Source of the DNA: Paraburkholderia nodosa
GTDB lineage: Bacteria > Pseudomonadota > Gammaproteobacteria > Burkholderiales > Burkholderiaceae
Length of the DNA: 64,000 bases
Reading direction: 5' to 3'
NCBI RefSeq assembly: GCF_001718195.1
Contig: NZ_MCNV01000018.1
Location: 62,001-126,000, forward strand
Positions 34,270 through 43,430 of this stretch are shown here, piece by piece. The first letter of the stretch is position 1. Each line of letters opens with the position of its first letter. Below the pieces are notes generated by a model. It was not told the origin of the DNA and did no database searches. It worked only from the letters and a program-made list of their open reading frames with translations. The position numbers and the translations under genes are program-made.

Positions 34270-35673
34270 TCAGCGGCGAGCGGCCGTCGACGCCATCGCG
34301 CAAGGCGCAGCGGCGACGCGCGTCTGCGTGTCGATGCGGCGGAAGACCAGGGCGGAGATCAGCGTGATCGCGCCCACGCCGGCGAAGCTCATGCGAAAGC
34401 CGGGCGCAACCGATCCCCACTGTGCCTCGCCAAGGCTCACGAGCGCGCCGCCGATGGTGACGCCGAGTCCCATCGCGAGCATTTGCACCATCGAAAAAAG
34501 GCTGTTGCCGCTGCCGGCGTCTTCGTGCGAGAGGTCCTTGAGCGTGACGCTGTTCATCGCGGCGAACTGCATCGAGTTGGCCGCGCCGAAGATGGCCAGC
34601 ACGACCATCTCCACCGCAACGGGCGTGCCGCGCGAGATCAGTGCGAACGCAACGATCGATGCGCCAACGATCAGCGTGTTGACCAGCAGGAACGTCTCGT
34701 AGCCGTAACGGCGGATCAGCGGCGCAATCCAGCGTTTGGCGACCGTCCCTGCGAGCGCGGCGGGCAGCATCATGAGGCCCGAGCGCAGCGGCGAGTAGCC
34801 GAGCTCGAGCTGCATGAGCAGCGGCACGAGAAACGGCACGGCACTCGAGCCGACGCGGCAGACGAGATTGCCGATCAGGCCGACGCTGAAATTCGGCTCG
34901 CCGAACAAGCGCAGCTTGAAGAGCGGTTCGCGGTGGCCGCGTGCATAGGCCACGTAAGCGAAGGCCGCCGCGATGCCGACTGCGAAGAGGCCGGCAGACC
35001 ACGCGGCGCGATGCGTCTGGACCGGCGTGTCGAAGGCCAGCGAGAACGCAATCATGCACAGCGACACGAGTGCACAGCCGGCGAGATCGAATGGAGGCGC
35101 CGCAGTGCTCGACGCGTTAGGCAGATAGCGGTGCACGGCGAATACGCCGGCGAGGCCGATCGGCACGTTGATCAGGAAGATCCAGTGCCACGAGATCGCC
35201 TGCACGAACCAGCCGCCGAGCGTCGGGCCGACGATCGGCCCCACCTGGCCCGCCACCGAAATGAGTGCGAGCGCCGAGACGTACTGCTCGCCGCTCACCG
35301 CACGCAGCACCGCGAGCCGGCCGATCGGCATCAGCATCGATCCGCCGATGCCCTGCAGCACGCGCGCGACCACGAGTTGCGCGAGGGTGTGCGCACTCGC
35401 GCAGCATAGCGAGCCGAGCACGAAGATCAGAATCGCGACGAAGTAGACGCGGCGTGTGCCGAAGCGGTCGGCAAGCCAGCCCGAAGCGGGCGTGAGCATG
35501 GCCATGGTCAACGTGTACGCGACGATGACCGGCTGCATCACGAGCGGTCTTACGCCAAGACTGCGCGCAATCGAGGGGAGCGCGGTGTTGACGATCGTCG
35601 TGTCGAGCGTCTGCATGAAAAAGCCCGCGGCGACGATCCATAGCAGCGCCGTGTGGCTCGAATTTTTGTTCAT
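34270..35673 (-). CDS. MFS drug efflux transporter, DHA2 (EmrB/QacA, MdtD-like) family
   Basis: This 467-residue carrier has about 14 membrane spans and DHA2 motifs: LDTTIVNTALPSIARSLG in helix 1, GWLADRFGTRRVY in loop 2-3, ARVLQGIGGSMLMPIGR in helix 4, and the antiporter motif GQVGPIVGPTLGGW in helix 5. Family members export drugs and toxic compounds with protons. It is convergent with the tau operon (8-bp gap) and divergent from a LysR gene that probably controls it. No membrane-fusion partner is nearby, so it may work alone. Confidence 0.85.
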   Translation of the reverse strand: MNKNSSHTALLWIVAAGFFMQTLDTTIVNTALPSIARSLGVRPLVMQPVIVAYTLTMAMLTPASGWLADRFGTRRVYFVAILIFVLGSLCCASAHTLAQLVVARVLQGIGGSMLMPIGRLAVLRAVSGEQYVSALALISVAGQVGPIVGPTLGGWFVQAISWHWIFLINVPIGLAGVFAVHRYLPNASSTAAPPFDLAGCALVSLCMIAFSLAFDTPVQTHRAAWSAGLFAVGIAAAFAYVAYARGHREPLFKLRLFGEPNFSVGLIGNLVCRVGSSAVPFLVPLLMQLELGYSPLRSGLMMLPAALAGTVAKRWIAPLIRRYGYETFLLVNTLIVGASIVAFALISRGTPVAVEMVVLAIFGAANSMQFAAMNSVTLKDLSHEDAGSGNSLFSMVQMLAMGLGVTIGGALVSLGEAQWGSVAPGFRMSFAGVGAITLISALVFRRIDTQTRVAAAPCAMASTAARR

Positions 35674-35820
35674 CTGGAACTTCTCGGCGCGCCGCGTGAG
35701 GGGCGGGAACGGCTTTGCGGCGCAATTGTCATCAATGGCGTCATGATATTGTTACCGTCGCTCATCGGGAACCCCAGTAGAGACTTTGACTGTCATCGGC
35801 ATTGCCGATAACCATCCGCC

Positions 35821-36681
35821 ATGCTCAATCCCATCTGGCTCAGGACCTTCGAAGCGGTCGCGCGCTGCCACAGTTTCACAGAAGCGGCGCGCCAGCTCGG
35901 CCTCACGCAGTCGAGCGTGAGCGACCACGTACGCCGGCTCGAAGAGTCGATTGGCCGCCGCCTGTTTATCCGCGACACACATTCGCTTGCCATCACGTCC
36001 GATGGCGAGGCGATGCTGGCGCATGCCGGCAGCATCCTGCAGGCGATCAACCGCGCCGAATCGCAGTTCCGCGCGCCGCGCCTGCGCGGGCGGGTGCGGC
36101 TCGGCTGCTCCGACGACGTTGCGCTCGGCCCGCTGCCCGCCGTGCTGACGGCGTTTCGCAACGCGCATCCCGACGTGGAGCTGGAAATCACCATCGGCAT
36201 GACGGGCCGGCTTTACGAACTGCTCGATTCCGGCGCCATCGACCTGATGGTCGGCAAGCGGCGGCTGGGCGACAAACGCGGCACGGTGCTCTTCACCGGA
36301 CGGCTCGAATGGCTCGCGCGCGCCGGCACGACGATGGATCTCGCGCAGCCGCTGCCGCTCATCCTCGTCGCCGAGCCGAGCGTGACGCGGGCCGTGGTGC
36401 TCGACGCGCTTGCGCAGACTGATTTCCGCTGGCAACTGGTATGCACGAGCAGCAGCCATTCGGGCTGCGTGGCGGCGGCGCGCGCCGGCCTCGGCGTCAC
36501 TGTGCGGCCCCAATACCTCGCCGCGCGCGGGCTGGCGCCGCCCGTGAACGTCGCGAGCCTGCCGGCGCTGCCCAACGTCGAATTCATCGTGCTCGCGGCA
36601 AAGCGGCTTTCCCGCCCGGCGCAAACGCTGCTGCAGCTCATGCACGACAGCGACTTGCGGGGCTCGTGGATTGGGGAGTGA
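35821..36681 (+). CDS. LysR family transcriptional regulator
   Basis: This 286-residue LysR protein has an N-terminal HTH (FTEAARQLGLTQSSVSDHVRRLEESIG) and an effector domain with LRGRVRLGCSDDVALGPLPAVL. It belongs to the subgroup similar to HexA/LrhA in its N-terminal IWLRTFEAVARCHSFTEAA. It is divergent from the DHA2 efflux gene across 147 bp, the classic arrangement for a LysR regulator and its target. The effector is unknown. About 440 bp of mostly non-coding DNA follows. Confidence 0.88.
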   Translation: MLNPIWLRTFEAVARCHSFTEAARQLGLTQSSVSDHVRRLEESIGRRLFIRDTHSLAITSDGEAMLAHAGSILQAINRAESQFRAPRLRGRVRLGCSDDVALGPLPAVLTAFRNAHPDVELEITIGMTGRLYELLDSGAIDLMVGKRRLGDKRGTVLFTGRLEWLARAGTTMDLAQPLPLILVAEPSVTRAVVLDALAQTDFRWQLVCTSSSHSGCVAAARAGLGVTVRPQYLAARGLAPPVNVASLPALPNVEFIVLAAKRLSRPAQTLLQLMHDSDLRGSWIGE

Positions 36682-37121
36682 GCGCGAGGCGGGAGGGGGG
36701 GGAATGCGGGGTGGTGCGCGGATCAGGTGCCGCCGGATTCGAACGCGCTTTCCGCACGCAGCACTTCGACGAACGCTTGCTGGACGGCGGTGCCGAGCCA
36801 GTCGGTGCGCCGCTGAGTTTCGGCATCATGCGCGCGCTGCTTGTTTATCGGCGCAAGAGCCGGGGGTTGCAAGTTTGATGGGGCGTGGCTGCGTCTGGGT
36901 GGAGGTGTCCCACAGCGCATTTTATGTTGTATTTAACATAATATAATTTATCGCAGTTTTACTTGTCACAGCTTTTTTGTAATGTCTGATTCTGGCTATT
37001 TGCAGATGTCGTGTTTTTGAGCGCTGGCAAGCTGGCAGACTGCCGCAACCGCTGCGGGGCCTGCCATGAAGCCGGACACGACGCTGGTCGCACACTGGTG
37101 CGGCCTTCATGTCAGAGGGAC
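36682..37121. other. Gene-poor, partly AT-rich intergenic stretch
   Basis: No gene is convincing here. A minus-strand open frame (36723-36920) ends with TDWLGTAVQQAFVEVLRAES, which looks protein-like and could be the 3' remnant of a lost gene. From about 36920 to 37010 the DNA is unusually AT-rich and includes the dyad TTATGTT-6-AACATAA (36922-36941), which could be a regulator site or terminator. The composition differs sharply from both sides, hinting at a junction. Confidence 0.4.
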
Positions 37122-37895
37122 TTAGAGCCGGGCACCGCCCGTCGCGTCGATCACCTGCCCCGTCGTCCAGCGTGCCTCATTCGATGCGAGGAACGTGACG
37201 ACATCAGCGACATCAACAGGTTGACCCACTCGTGAGAACACCGACATGGCCTCCGCGCCGGCACGTGCCTCCGGCACCTTGATCCACGCCGCATTCATGT
37301 CGGTCTCCGTGACGCCCGGCATGACCGCATTCACCGTGATGCCACGAGGACCGAACTCAGGGGCAAGCGCCAGCGTCAGCGTTTCAATCGCACCTTTCGA
37401 AGCGGCGTAGGCGGGATGCGTTGGAGCCGCGACACGCGTAAAGCCCGTCGAAACATTGATAATTCGCCCATTGTCGCGGATGTGATCTGCAATAGCCTGG
37501 ATCAGGAAGAACGGTGCCTTGAAGTTGATCGTCAGGACCTCGTCGAATGCGGACTCACTCGTCTCAGACAGGCGGATGGCCGGTGCCACGCCAGCATTGT
37601 TGACGAGGATGTCTAGCCTCGGCTCGCCCGTGGCGTCGATGGCAGCGGCCTTGAACTGTTCCCAGATACTGTCCGTTGCTTCCTTTCCGCGACTTAGGTC
37701 CGCTTCGATCGCGACGGCTTTCGATCCGAGAGCTTCGATTTCACGGATGGTGGCGTTCGCCGCATCCCGATTGGCGCCGTAGTGCACGCCGATGAGCGCA
37801 GCCCCCTCTTTCGCAAATGCCAGGGCTACGGCATGGCCGATGCCACGCGAGCCTCCCGTAATCAGGGCCACCTTGTTTGAAAGCTTTGCAGACAT
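37122..37895 (-). CDS. SDR family NAD(P)-dependent oxidoreductase
   Basis: This 257-residue short-chain dehydrogenase has the cofactor motif TGGSRGIGHAVA near residues 13-24, NNAGVAPA, and a catalytic set with Ser in INVSTGF and YAASKGAIETLTLALA. The ATG at 37895 has AAGGAG; a longer frame to 37931 has none. It resembles 3-oxoacyl-ACP reductase-like SDRs of unknown substrate. A divergent TetR gene shares its promoter region, and such SDR/TetR pairs are often induced by electrophiles or xenobiotics. Confidence 0.88.
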   Translation of the reverse strand: MSAKLSNKVALITGGSRGIGHAVALAFAKEGAALIGVHYGANRDAANATIREIEALGSKAVAIEADLSRGKEATDSIWEQFKAAAIDATGEPRLDILVNNAGVAPAIRLSETSESAFDEVLTINFKAPFFLIQAIADHIRDNGRIINVSTGFTRVAAPTHPAYAASKGAIETLTLALAPEFGPRGITVNAVMPGVTETDMNAAWIKVPEARAGAEAMSVFSRVGQPVDVADVVTFLASNEARWTTGQVIDATGGARL

Positions 37896-37921
37896 CGACC
37901 ACTCCTTCCTGACTGAATTAG

Positions 37922-37962
37922 TAGTGGTCACTATAATATTGACGTCGAAACACGCTTGTCAA
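37922..37962 (-). promoter_or_regulatory. Promoter of the SDR gene with overlapping TetR-type dyad
   Basis: On the minus strand TTGACA (37957-37962) and TATTAT (37933-37938) are spaced by 18 bp, a good sigma-70 promoter. The dyad TAGTG-GT-CACTA at 37922-37933 abuts its -10. A plus-strand TATAAT (37932-37937) overlaps the same dyad and may serve the tetR gene. Binding of the divergent TetR protein would repress both genes. Confidence 0.55.
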
Positions 37963-37988
37963 CGATTTTTATAGGACTCGATATAAAA

Positions 37989-38624
37989 ATGAGCGAACCC
38001 GCCCGGAAACGCGGCAGGCCGAGGTTGCTGGACCGCGACGTGGGACTCGATGTCGCCGCTCGGCTGTTCTGGGAGCATGGATACGAGGGCACCTCGATCG
38101 CCGATCTGACCGAGGCCATGGGTATCCCGCCGCCGTCCCTCTACGCAACCTACGGCTCGAAGGAGGACCTTTACAGACAGGCGCTCGACCATGTCAGCGA
38201 GCGTGAAAACAAAGCCGTGCTGGAAGCGCTAAGCGGAAAGTTGCCGGCGCACGATGCGATAGCGTTCTATCTGCACGACGCTGCGGCACGCTTCACCGAC
38301 CCGGGAAGGCCGCGCGGCTGCATGATTTCGACTGCTGTTCTCCAACACGCCGAAAAGAGCGAGTCGGTCGCCCAATTGGTCTCCGCGCGACGGGAGCTTG
38401 GGCTGCAGACCATCAAGGTACGCTTCGACCGTGCCGTCGCTGAGGGCGAACTTGCCCCGGATACCGACACCGAAGCGCTCGCACGCTTCTATGCCGCAGT
38501 GGTGCAAGGCATGTCCGCGCAAGCCTGTGATGGGGCATGCAGGGAAAGACTGAAGCGGCTGGCTGATATTGCGATGTCTGCATGGCCTTCGCCTCCAGTT
38601 CGCCGCCGGAAGCCGGTTTCATGA
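37989..38624 (+). CDS. TetR family transcriptional regulator
   Basis: This 211-residue repressor has the HTH at about residues 15-60 (TSIADLTEAMGIPPPSLYATYGSKEDLY) and a TetR_C-like ligand domain with a PRGCMISTAVLQ segment found in the YxaF/AcrR-like subgroup. The start at 37989 matches homologues that begin shortly before RGRPR; twelve more codons upstream would run into the promoter. It is divergent from the SDR gene and probably represses it and itself. The ligand is unknown. Confidence 0.85.
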   Translation: MSEPARKRGRPRLLDRDVGLDVAARLFWEHGYEGTSIADLTEAMGIPPPSLYATYGSKEDLYRQALDHVSERENKAVLEALSGKLPAHDAIAFYLHDAAARFTDPGRPRGCMISTAVLQHAEKSESVAQLVSARRELGLQTIKVRFDRAVAEGELAPDTDTEALARFYAAVVQGMSAQACDGACRERLKRLADIAMSAWPSPPVRRRKPVS

Positions 38625-38636
38625 GAGAACCCGCTT

Positions 38637-39671
38637 TCACCAAACACGATCCAGCGCACTGATCGGTGTGCCATCATTCGTGACTGCCTTTGCCGTCTTC
38701 CCACGCTCGACCCTAAGGATTGCCGGCAGCGACACACGATTCTTCGCGGCCGTTACTTCTGCGAGAATCGATATCGCGATTTCGGGCGGCGTGCGGCTGC
38801 CGATATAGATCCCGGCCGGACCGCGCAACCGTGCAAGTTCTGCGTCGCTCAGATCGAACTCTTTAAGCCGCTCGCGCCGTGCAGCATTGTTGCGCCGCGA
38901 GCCAAGCGCACCGACATAAAACGCGGGTGTCTTCAGCGCTTCCATCAGCGCGAGATCATCGAGTTTAGGGTCATGCGTGAGTGTAATGATTGCACTGCGT
39001 TCGTCGGGTCTCATTTCCAGGACCGTATCGTCAGGCATCGTGCGCACGAGTTGCGTGCCGGGTACATTCCATGTCTGCACATACTCCTCGCGTGGATCGC
39101 ACACCACCACCTGATACTCGAGTCCTGTCGCGACCTGGCATAAGTAGCGCGATAGCTGTCCCGCGCCAATAACGAGCATACGGTAGCGGGGCCCGTGAAT
39201 CGTCGTCAGATGCATCCCGTTGAAGTGCACACCGTCAGTCGTCCCCGGTGGCCCAAGTGTGACGGCACCCGTTATCATGTCTAGCGTGCGCGCCACCAGT
39301 TCGCCACGACTGAGCGCTTCGTGCAGGGCCTGAATACGGCTTTGCCGCGTAATCGGCTCAAGCACGAGTCGCATCGTGCCACCGCAAGGCAACCCGAACC
39401 GATGCGCTTCCTCGGCACTAATGCCGTATTCGACCACCTCCGGCACCCCTTGCGCGACGCCGTACCGACGCACCTGGTCGATGAGATCATCTTCGATACA
39501 GCCGCCTGAAACGGAGCCCACCACACGACCGTCATCGCGCAGGACAAGCATCGCCCCCTCCGGGCGAGGCGACGAACCCCAAGTCTTCACGACCGTAACA
39601 AGCAGCATTCGGTGGCCCGCATCAAGCCAGTGCATCGTAGCTTCCAGCACCTCGAAATCGACACTGTTCAT
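38637..39671 (-). CDS. XdhC/CoxI family molybdenum-cofactor maturation protein
   Basis: The protein is about 344 residues starting at MNSVDFEV. The N-terminal XdhC/CoxI domain has GSSPRPEGAMLVLRDDGRVVGSVSGGCIE. A C-terminal Rossmann domain begins MLVIGAGQLSRYLCQ and ends with RRNNAARRERLKEF and YIGSRTPPEIAISILAEVTAAK. XdhC binds molybdenum cofactor, promotes its sulfuration and delivers it to xanthine-dehydrogenase-family enzymes. Such an enzyme is encoded about 7 kb upstream on the same strand, so XdhC is its probable maturation factor. It follows porin and BON genes and may be the last gene of the catabolic unit. Confidence 0.88.
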   Translation of the reverse strand: MNSVDFEVLEATMHWLDAGHRMLLVTVVKTWGSSPRPEGAMLVLRDDGRVVGSVSGGCIEDDLIDQVRRYGVAQGVPEVVEYGISAEEAHRFGLPCGGTMRLVLEPITRQSRIQALHEALSRGELVARTLDMITGAVTLGPPGTTDGVHFNGMHLTTIHGPRYRMLVIGAGQLSRYLCQVATGLEYQVVVCDPREEYVQTWNVPGTQLVRTMPDDTVLEMRPDERSAIITLTHDPKLDDLALMEALKTPAFYVGALGSRRNNAARRERLKEFDLSDAELARLRGPAGIYIGSRTPPEIAISILAEVTAAKNRVSLPAILRVERGKTAKAVTNDGTPISALDRVW

Positions 39672-39720
39672 GCTCACATTCTCCTACGGTACGCAGTCGA
39701 GCCGCGTCATGCACGTGCGC

Positions 39721-40104
39721 CTACTGACTGCCAAACGGCGTTTTGACCGTCAGCCGGTTGGTCACGGACCTCACGCCGGGAACGCCCCGCGCGATCTCCG
39801 TCATCTCACCGATGTGTGAGGCATCAACCACCGTCCCGTCGAGCGTCACCGCGCCGCGCTTCACCACCACGCTGATGGCGCCCGCGTCGATCTCCTCGTG
39901 CTGTGCGATTGCCGCGTAGACCTTGCGGCGCAGCGCAAAATTGTCCTTCCGGCTACTCGTCTGCGTGACGCTGCCGGAGGCTTCGGTCGCTGTGCCTTTC
40001 GACACGGTGCGCGCTTCGCTCTCGCTGGCCTGCGCCCAGACGTGAATAGATGTTGATCCAACCAGCAACCCGACAGCGATTTTCAGTGCCCTGCTTGTCT
40101 TCAT
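39721..40104 (-). CDS. BON domain-containing periplasmic protein
   Basis: This 127-residue protein has an N-terminal signal peptide (ALKIAVGLLVGSTSIHVWAQA) and a single BON domain from about residue 58 (RRKVYAAIAQHEEIDAGAISVVVKRGAVTLDGTV, ending GVRSVTNRLTV). BON domains are associated with envelope maintenance and phospholipid or matrix contact, as in OsmY. It lies 27 bp after the porin gene on the same strand, so it may be cotranscribed. No specific role in catabolism is evident. Confidence 0.85.
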   Translation of the reverse strand: MKTSRALKIAVGLLVGSTSIHVWAQASESEARTVSKGTATEASGSVTQTSSRKDNFALRRKVYAAIAQHEEIDAGAISVVVKRGAVTLDGTVVDASHIGEMTEIARGVPGVRSVTNRLTVKTPFGSQ

Positions 40105-40131
40105 TCATTGCTCCAATCAGCCACGGTGGGA

Positions 40132-41277
40132 TCAGAAGGTGTGCCGAATGCCAATCATCGCGGCGGTGCTGGAGGTACCCTCAGGAACCGGCGCGGCGTA
40201 GGCGATCGCCTGGCTCATCTTGCCCCGGTTATTGACATGGCCAACCTGTACATAGGCGATGGTGGTCCTGGACAAACTGTATTCGGCGCCCACCGCGTAC
40301 GCATCCGATTGATTGGATGAAACGTTGCGGTCCTTGAGGTAATAAAAGCCAGAGGTGACCTTGAAAAACGGCGTGAACTTGTAGCCGAGCCCCGCGGAAA
40401 TCATCTCGAAGTCGGCCTGACCGCTGTTCGCCGGATCCTTGCCGATGCTGTATGACGTCGATACTGACAGGTCGTGGAACGTGTACATCGCGCCGAAATA
40501 GTAAAAGCGATTGTTATCGCGCCCGGTGGACGGTGCCGTGATGATCGCGCCGATCGCTGTCGTCGTGAAGGGATTGCTGTCGTGGCCGTTGTAGTAAGCA
40601 GCCGAGAGATTGAGACCGTAGTTCGAATACCTGAGCACGGCAGACTCGCGCGTGCCACCCTGGGATTGACCGGCGACGCCACCCGGCGCATATTCGAGTC
40701 CCAGCGATAGACCGTGAAATTTCGGCGACTGGTAAACGATCGCGTTAGAGTCGTACAGCGCACCGATCGCTCCGTTTGTACTGGTGCCCTGCCAGCCTGC
40801 AGCCTGATTCATGCCAAGCCATGCGGTGAGGATACTGCCGAAGAATTGCGCGCCCCGTACGTCGGTGTCGGCCATCGCAAATATTATCGGCACGAACTGA
40901 CGGCCCGCATCGATCGAACCGAAAGGACCGGAGATGCCGATCGTCGCTTGCTGGTTGAAGATTGCGCTGACGCCCGGCGTGTCGGACAGCCCGAATTTTC
41001 CGTTGGTACTGGTGAACGCTCCCTGGAGCTTGAAGTTGACCTTGTAACCACCGCCAATGTCTTCAACGCCCTTGAGCCCCCAGAAACTGGTGAAAATTCC
41101 CGCGTCCTTGAGTGCGTATAGGTGGCCGAGATTCATTTTCGACTGGAAATTTGGCGCATTCGCGCTTTGATACAGCAATCCCGTATCGAGGGCGCCATAC
41201 AGCGTCATCGACGATTGCGCGTGTGCCGCGACCGTCCACACAAAGACCGTCGAGGCGACGATCACTTTCATTTTCAT
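40132..41277 (-). CDS. Gram-negative porin (Porin_4 family)
   Basis: This 381-residue outer-membrane protein has a signal peptide (MKMKVIVASTVFVWTVAAHA, cleaved before QSSMTLYGALDTGLLY). The porin motif TLYGALDTG follows directly and the chain ends in Phe (IGIRHTF), the beta-barrel assembly signal. The start at 41277 gives the clean signal peptide; upstream frame is unrelated. General porins of this kind accompany catabolic operons in Burkholderiaceae and let substrate cross the outer membrane. It is 64 bp downstream of the MFS gene on the same strand. Confidence 0.9.
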   Translation of the reverse strand: MKMKVIVASTVFVWTVAAHAQSSMTLYGALDTGLLYQSANAPNFQSKMNLGHLYALKDAGIFTSFWGLKGVEDIGGGYKVNFKLQGAFTSTNGKFGLSDTPGVSAIFNQQATIGISGPFGSIDAGRQFVPIIFAMADTDVRGAQFFGSILTAWLGMNQAAGWQGTSTNGAIGALYDSNAIVYQSPKFHGLSLGLEYAPGGVAGQSQGGTRESAVLRYSNYGLNLSAAYYNGHDSNPFTTTAIGAIITAPSTGRDNNRFYYFGAMYTFHDLSVSTSYSIGKDPANSGQADFEMISAGLGYKFTPFFKVTSGFYYLKDRNVSSNQSDAYAVGAEYSLSRTTIAYVQVGHVNNRGKMSQAIAYAAPVPEGTSSTAAMIGIRHTF

Positions 41278-41341
41278 GCTGTCTCCAATGTCATATTTTT
41301 TGGTGGATGCGTGCCACGCTTCGAACTTCCACGTCGTCTTT

Positions 41342-42628
41342 TCAGCCCGTTTCCGGCCCGAAAAATATGGCGGCCAATCCCATTCCGAATACGGTTGCGA
41401 GAGTGATTCCCACCACACGGAATCCCAGATTCGCCGACGCAAACGACACGAGCAACGGTCCGAACGCGGTAAAGAGACGGGCCATATTCCAGGCGAAGCC
41501 TTGTCCTGTGGCGCGAACATGGAGCGGAAAAAGCTCAGTCAGGTACAGAGCGACGATCCCAAATCCGCCCATTGCGAAGAAACCGAATCCAAGCATTGAG
41601 AAATAGAACGTCCCCAGTGTTTTCGCCGCTCCAAAAAGGACAACGACTGCAATCCAGGCGCCAGCACAAAACACTGCGTAGACGATCCGTCGGGAGACAC
41701 GCGGCATCAGACTGACGAGGAGCAGAATCGAGGCGTATCCAAGCACCGCACCGGCGTTGGTCGCCATGAAAGCGATGCCCGTCTGTCGCGTGAATTCCGC
41801 GCTACCGGCGGATGGGAAGAACTCTCTCAGCAACGTGGGAAAGATGATGGATGCCCCCCAGCCACCGATCATCATTGCCGAGGCAATGAGCGTTCCGACA
41901 ATGGTTCGACGGCGCAACGGGCTGGCAAATATCTCCGATATCGAACCCATTTTCGGACCTGCGTGACGCATTGCGGCCGCACGTGACTGCTTCCAACTCG
42001 CCGATTCCGGTGTGATGAACCGCAGGCCAAGGCTCGCGAGTGCCGGTGCCGCCCCCACGCCAAGCACCCAACGCCATCCAGCGCCTGAAAGCAGGATCGC
42101 GAGCGCGGAGGCGGCAACCAGCCCCGCCACATTGGCAACCTGCATCACCTGAACGGCCTTCGCCCTGTGTTTTTCTGGCCAGGTCTCCACGACAAGCGCG
42201 GCGCCGGCGGCCCACTCACCACCGATTCCAAAGCCCGCCAGCATCTGAAACAGGAGGAGTTGATACCAGTCTCGCGCGAAGGCACCGGCTGCCGTGAATA
42301 CCGAATAAATCAGCATCGTGCCGAGCATCACTCGCGCTCGCCCGAACCGGTCTGCCACGATACCGGACAGAATCCCGCCGATGCCCCAGCAAAGCAGTTT
42401 CGCGCCGACAATGAGCCCTCCAATCCGCATGACGCTGCCCTGTGAAGCCCCGAGCAGGTCGTGAAGGGCCGGAACCATGATCATGGTGAACAGGTAGAGA
42501 TCCATTGCATCGAACATCCACCCCACAAACGCGGACGCAAGTACAATCCAGGCGGCCTTGCCCACGACAGGAGCACCAACATTGCTCCCATGGTCTGTCG
42601 ACTCGAAAGGAGTCGAGTTCGTTTCCAT
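41342..42628 (-). CDS. MFS transporter of the catabolic operon
   Basis: This 428-residue carrier has twelve spans. AAHS/MHS-like features include VGWMFDAMDLYLFTMIMVPAL in helix 1, GGILSGIVADRFGRARVM in loop 2-3 and GFGIGGEWAAGAALVVETWP in helix 4-5. AAHS members import aromatic or other organic acids with protons. It follows the CoxG-like gene by 148 bp on the same strand and has GGAG before its ATG. It is the likely uptake system for the substrate of the molybdenum hydroxylase operon. Confidence 0.85.
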   Translation of the reverse strand: METNSTPFESTDHGSNVGAPVVGKAAWIVLASAFVGWMFDAMDLYLFTMIMVPALHDLLGASQGSVMRIGGLIVGAKLLCWGIGGILSGIVADRFGRARVMLGTMLIYSVFTAAGAFARDWYQLLLFQMLAGFGIGGEWAAGAALVVETWPEKHRAKAVQVMQVANVAGLVAASALAILLSGAGWRWVLGVGAAPALASLGLRFITPESASWKQSRAAAMRHAGPKMGSISEIFASPLRRRTIVGTLIASAMMIGGWGASIIFPTLLREFFPSAGSAEFTRQTGIAFMATNAGAVLGYASILLLVSLMPRVSRRIVYAVFCAGAWIAVVVLFGAAKTLGTFYFSMLGFGFFAMGGFGIVALYLTELFPLHVRATGQGFAWNMARLFTAFGPLLVSFASANLGFRVVGITLATVFGMGLAAIFFGPETG

Positions 42629-42776
42629 CTTCCCATCTCCTGCTTTGCACTACTTATGATTAGACAAACAGTTCCGGACACTTCGATGGCATCGCGTGCT
42701 GGCATGACAGGGTTCAGTAGAAGCGGCTGCCGTTTGCACGCCTGACCAAACTGATCAGAAACATGAACGAAGGGAA

Positions 42777-43430
42777 CTATGACGAACGCGGTCTGGCAAA
42801 CCACCGCCTGCACTTCAAAACCAGCATTTTCCACAACAAGCCGAGTACGGAAATCTCGTTCGTTGAGCGTGCTGAGTTGTCGCTGCGTGTTGCCGCCACG
42901 GGTTCTCTGTCTCCAGTGGATGTCGAAGCGAACGCGTTTGTGTCGTCCAGGGGCAACGCTGTTTCGGCCTGCCGGTCCGCAAGTTTCTCCAGCAAATTCG
43001 CCGCGAATTGACGGACCATCTGTTCCGATACGGCATTGATGATTCCAACTCCGCGGCCATACTGCGCCACCTGCCCCGCCATCTGCACACTGGTGCGAAC
43101 GTCAACCTGGGTGCCGGCGGCTTCATTGAGGCGTGATAGAGAAAACGTGGTCACCGTATTGGCCGATCCGCGGTTTTTGGTCTCCTGCCATGTGGCCTCA
43201 ACGGTCGCCATATGCGCGTCACCCCACGGGGCGCTCAAGGTGACCTTGCCGGAGAACTCCATCGCGATTGGACCCAGCTTGACGCGAATCAGCCCCCTGT
43301 ACGTGTCCTTGCCGAGTGTGTCCGTGAGCGTCGCACCGGGAAAGCAGGACACCACCAGCGGAACGTCGAGTAGTGCGTTCCAGGCGTTCTCGATAGTCGA
43401 GTCGACCGAAAAGCGATTTACGATCTCCAT
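42777..43430 (-). CDS. CoxG-like SRPBCC family protein
   Basis: This 217-residue protein has a START-like CoxG domain over about 150 residues (ENAWNALLDVPLVVSCFPGATL, then RGLIRVKLGPIAMEFSGKVTL) followed by a Ser/Thr/Ala-rich linker and a C-terminal hydrophobic segment (ISVLGLLWKMLVL) with a basic end, suggesting membrane attachment. CoxG is thought to recruit CO dehydrogenase to the membrane. In this operon it would tether the related molybdenum hydroxylase. The 5' end overlaps the upstream crotonase-hydrolase gene by 13 bp. Confidence 0.88.
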   Translation of the reverse strand: MEIVNRFSVDSTIENAWNALLDVPLVVSCFPGATLTDTLGKDTYRGLIRVKLGPIAMEFSGKVTLSAPWGDAHMATVEATWQETKNRGSANTVTTFSLSRLNEAAGTQVDVRTSVQMAGQVAQYGRGVGIINAVSEQMVRQFAANLLEKLADRQAETALPLDDTNAFASTSTGDREPVAATRSDNSARSTNEISVLGLLWKMLVLKCRRWFARPRSS

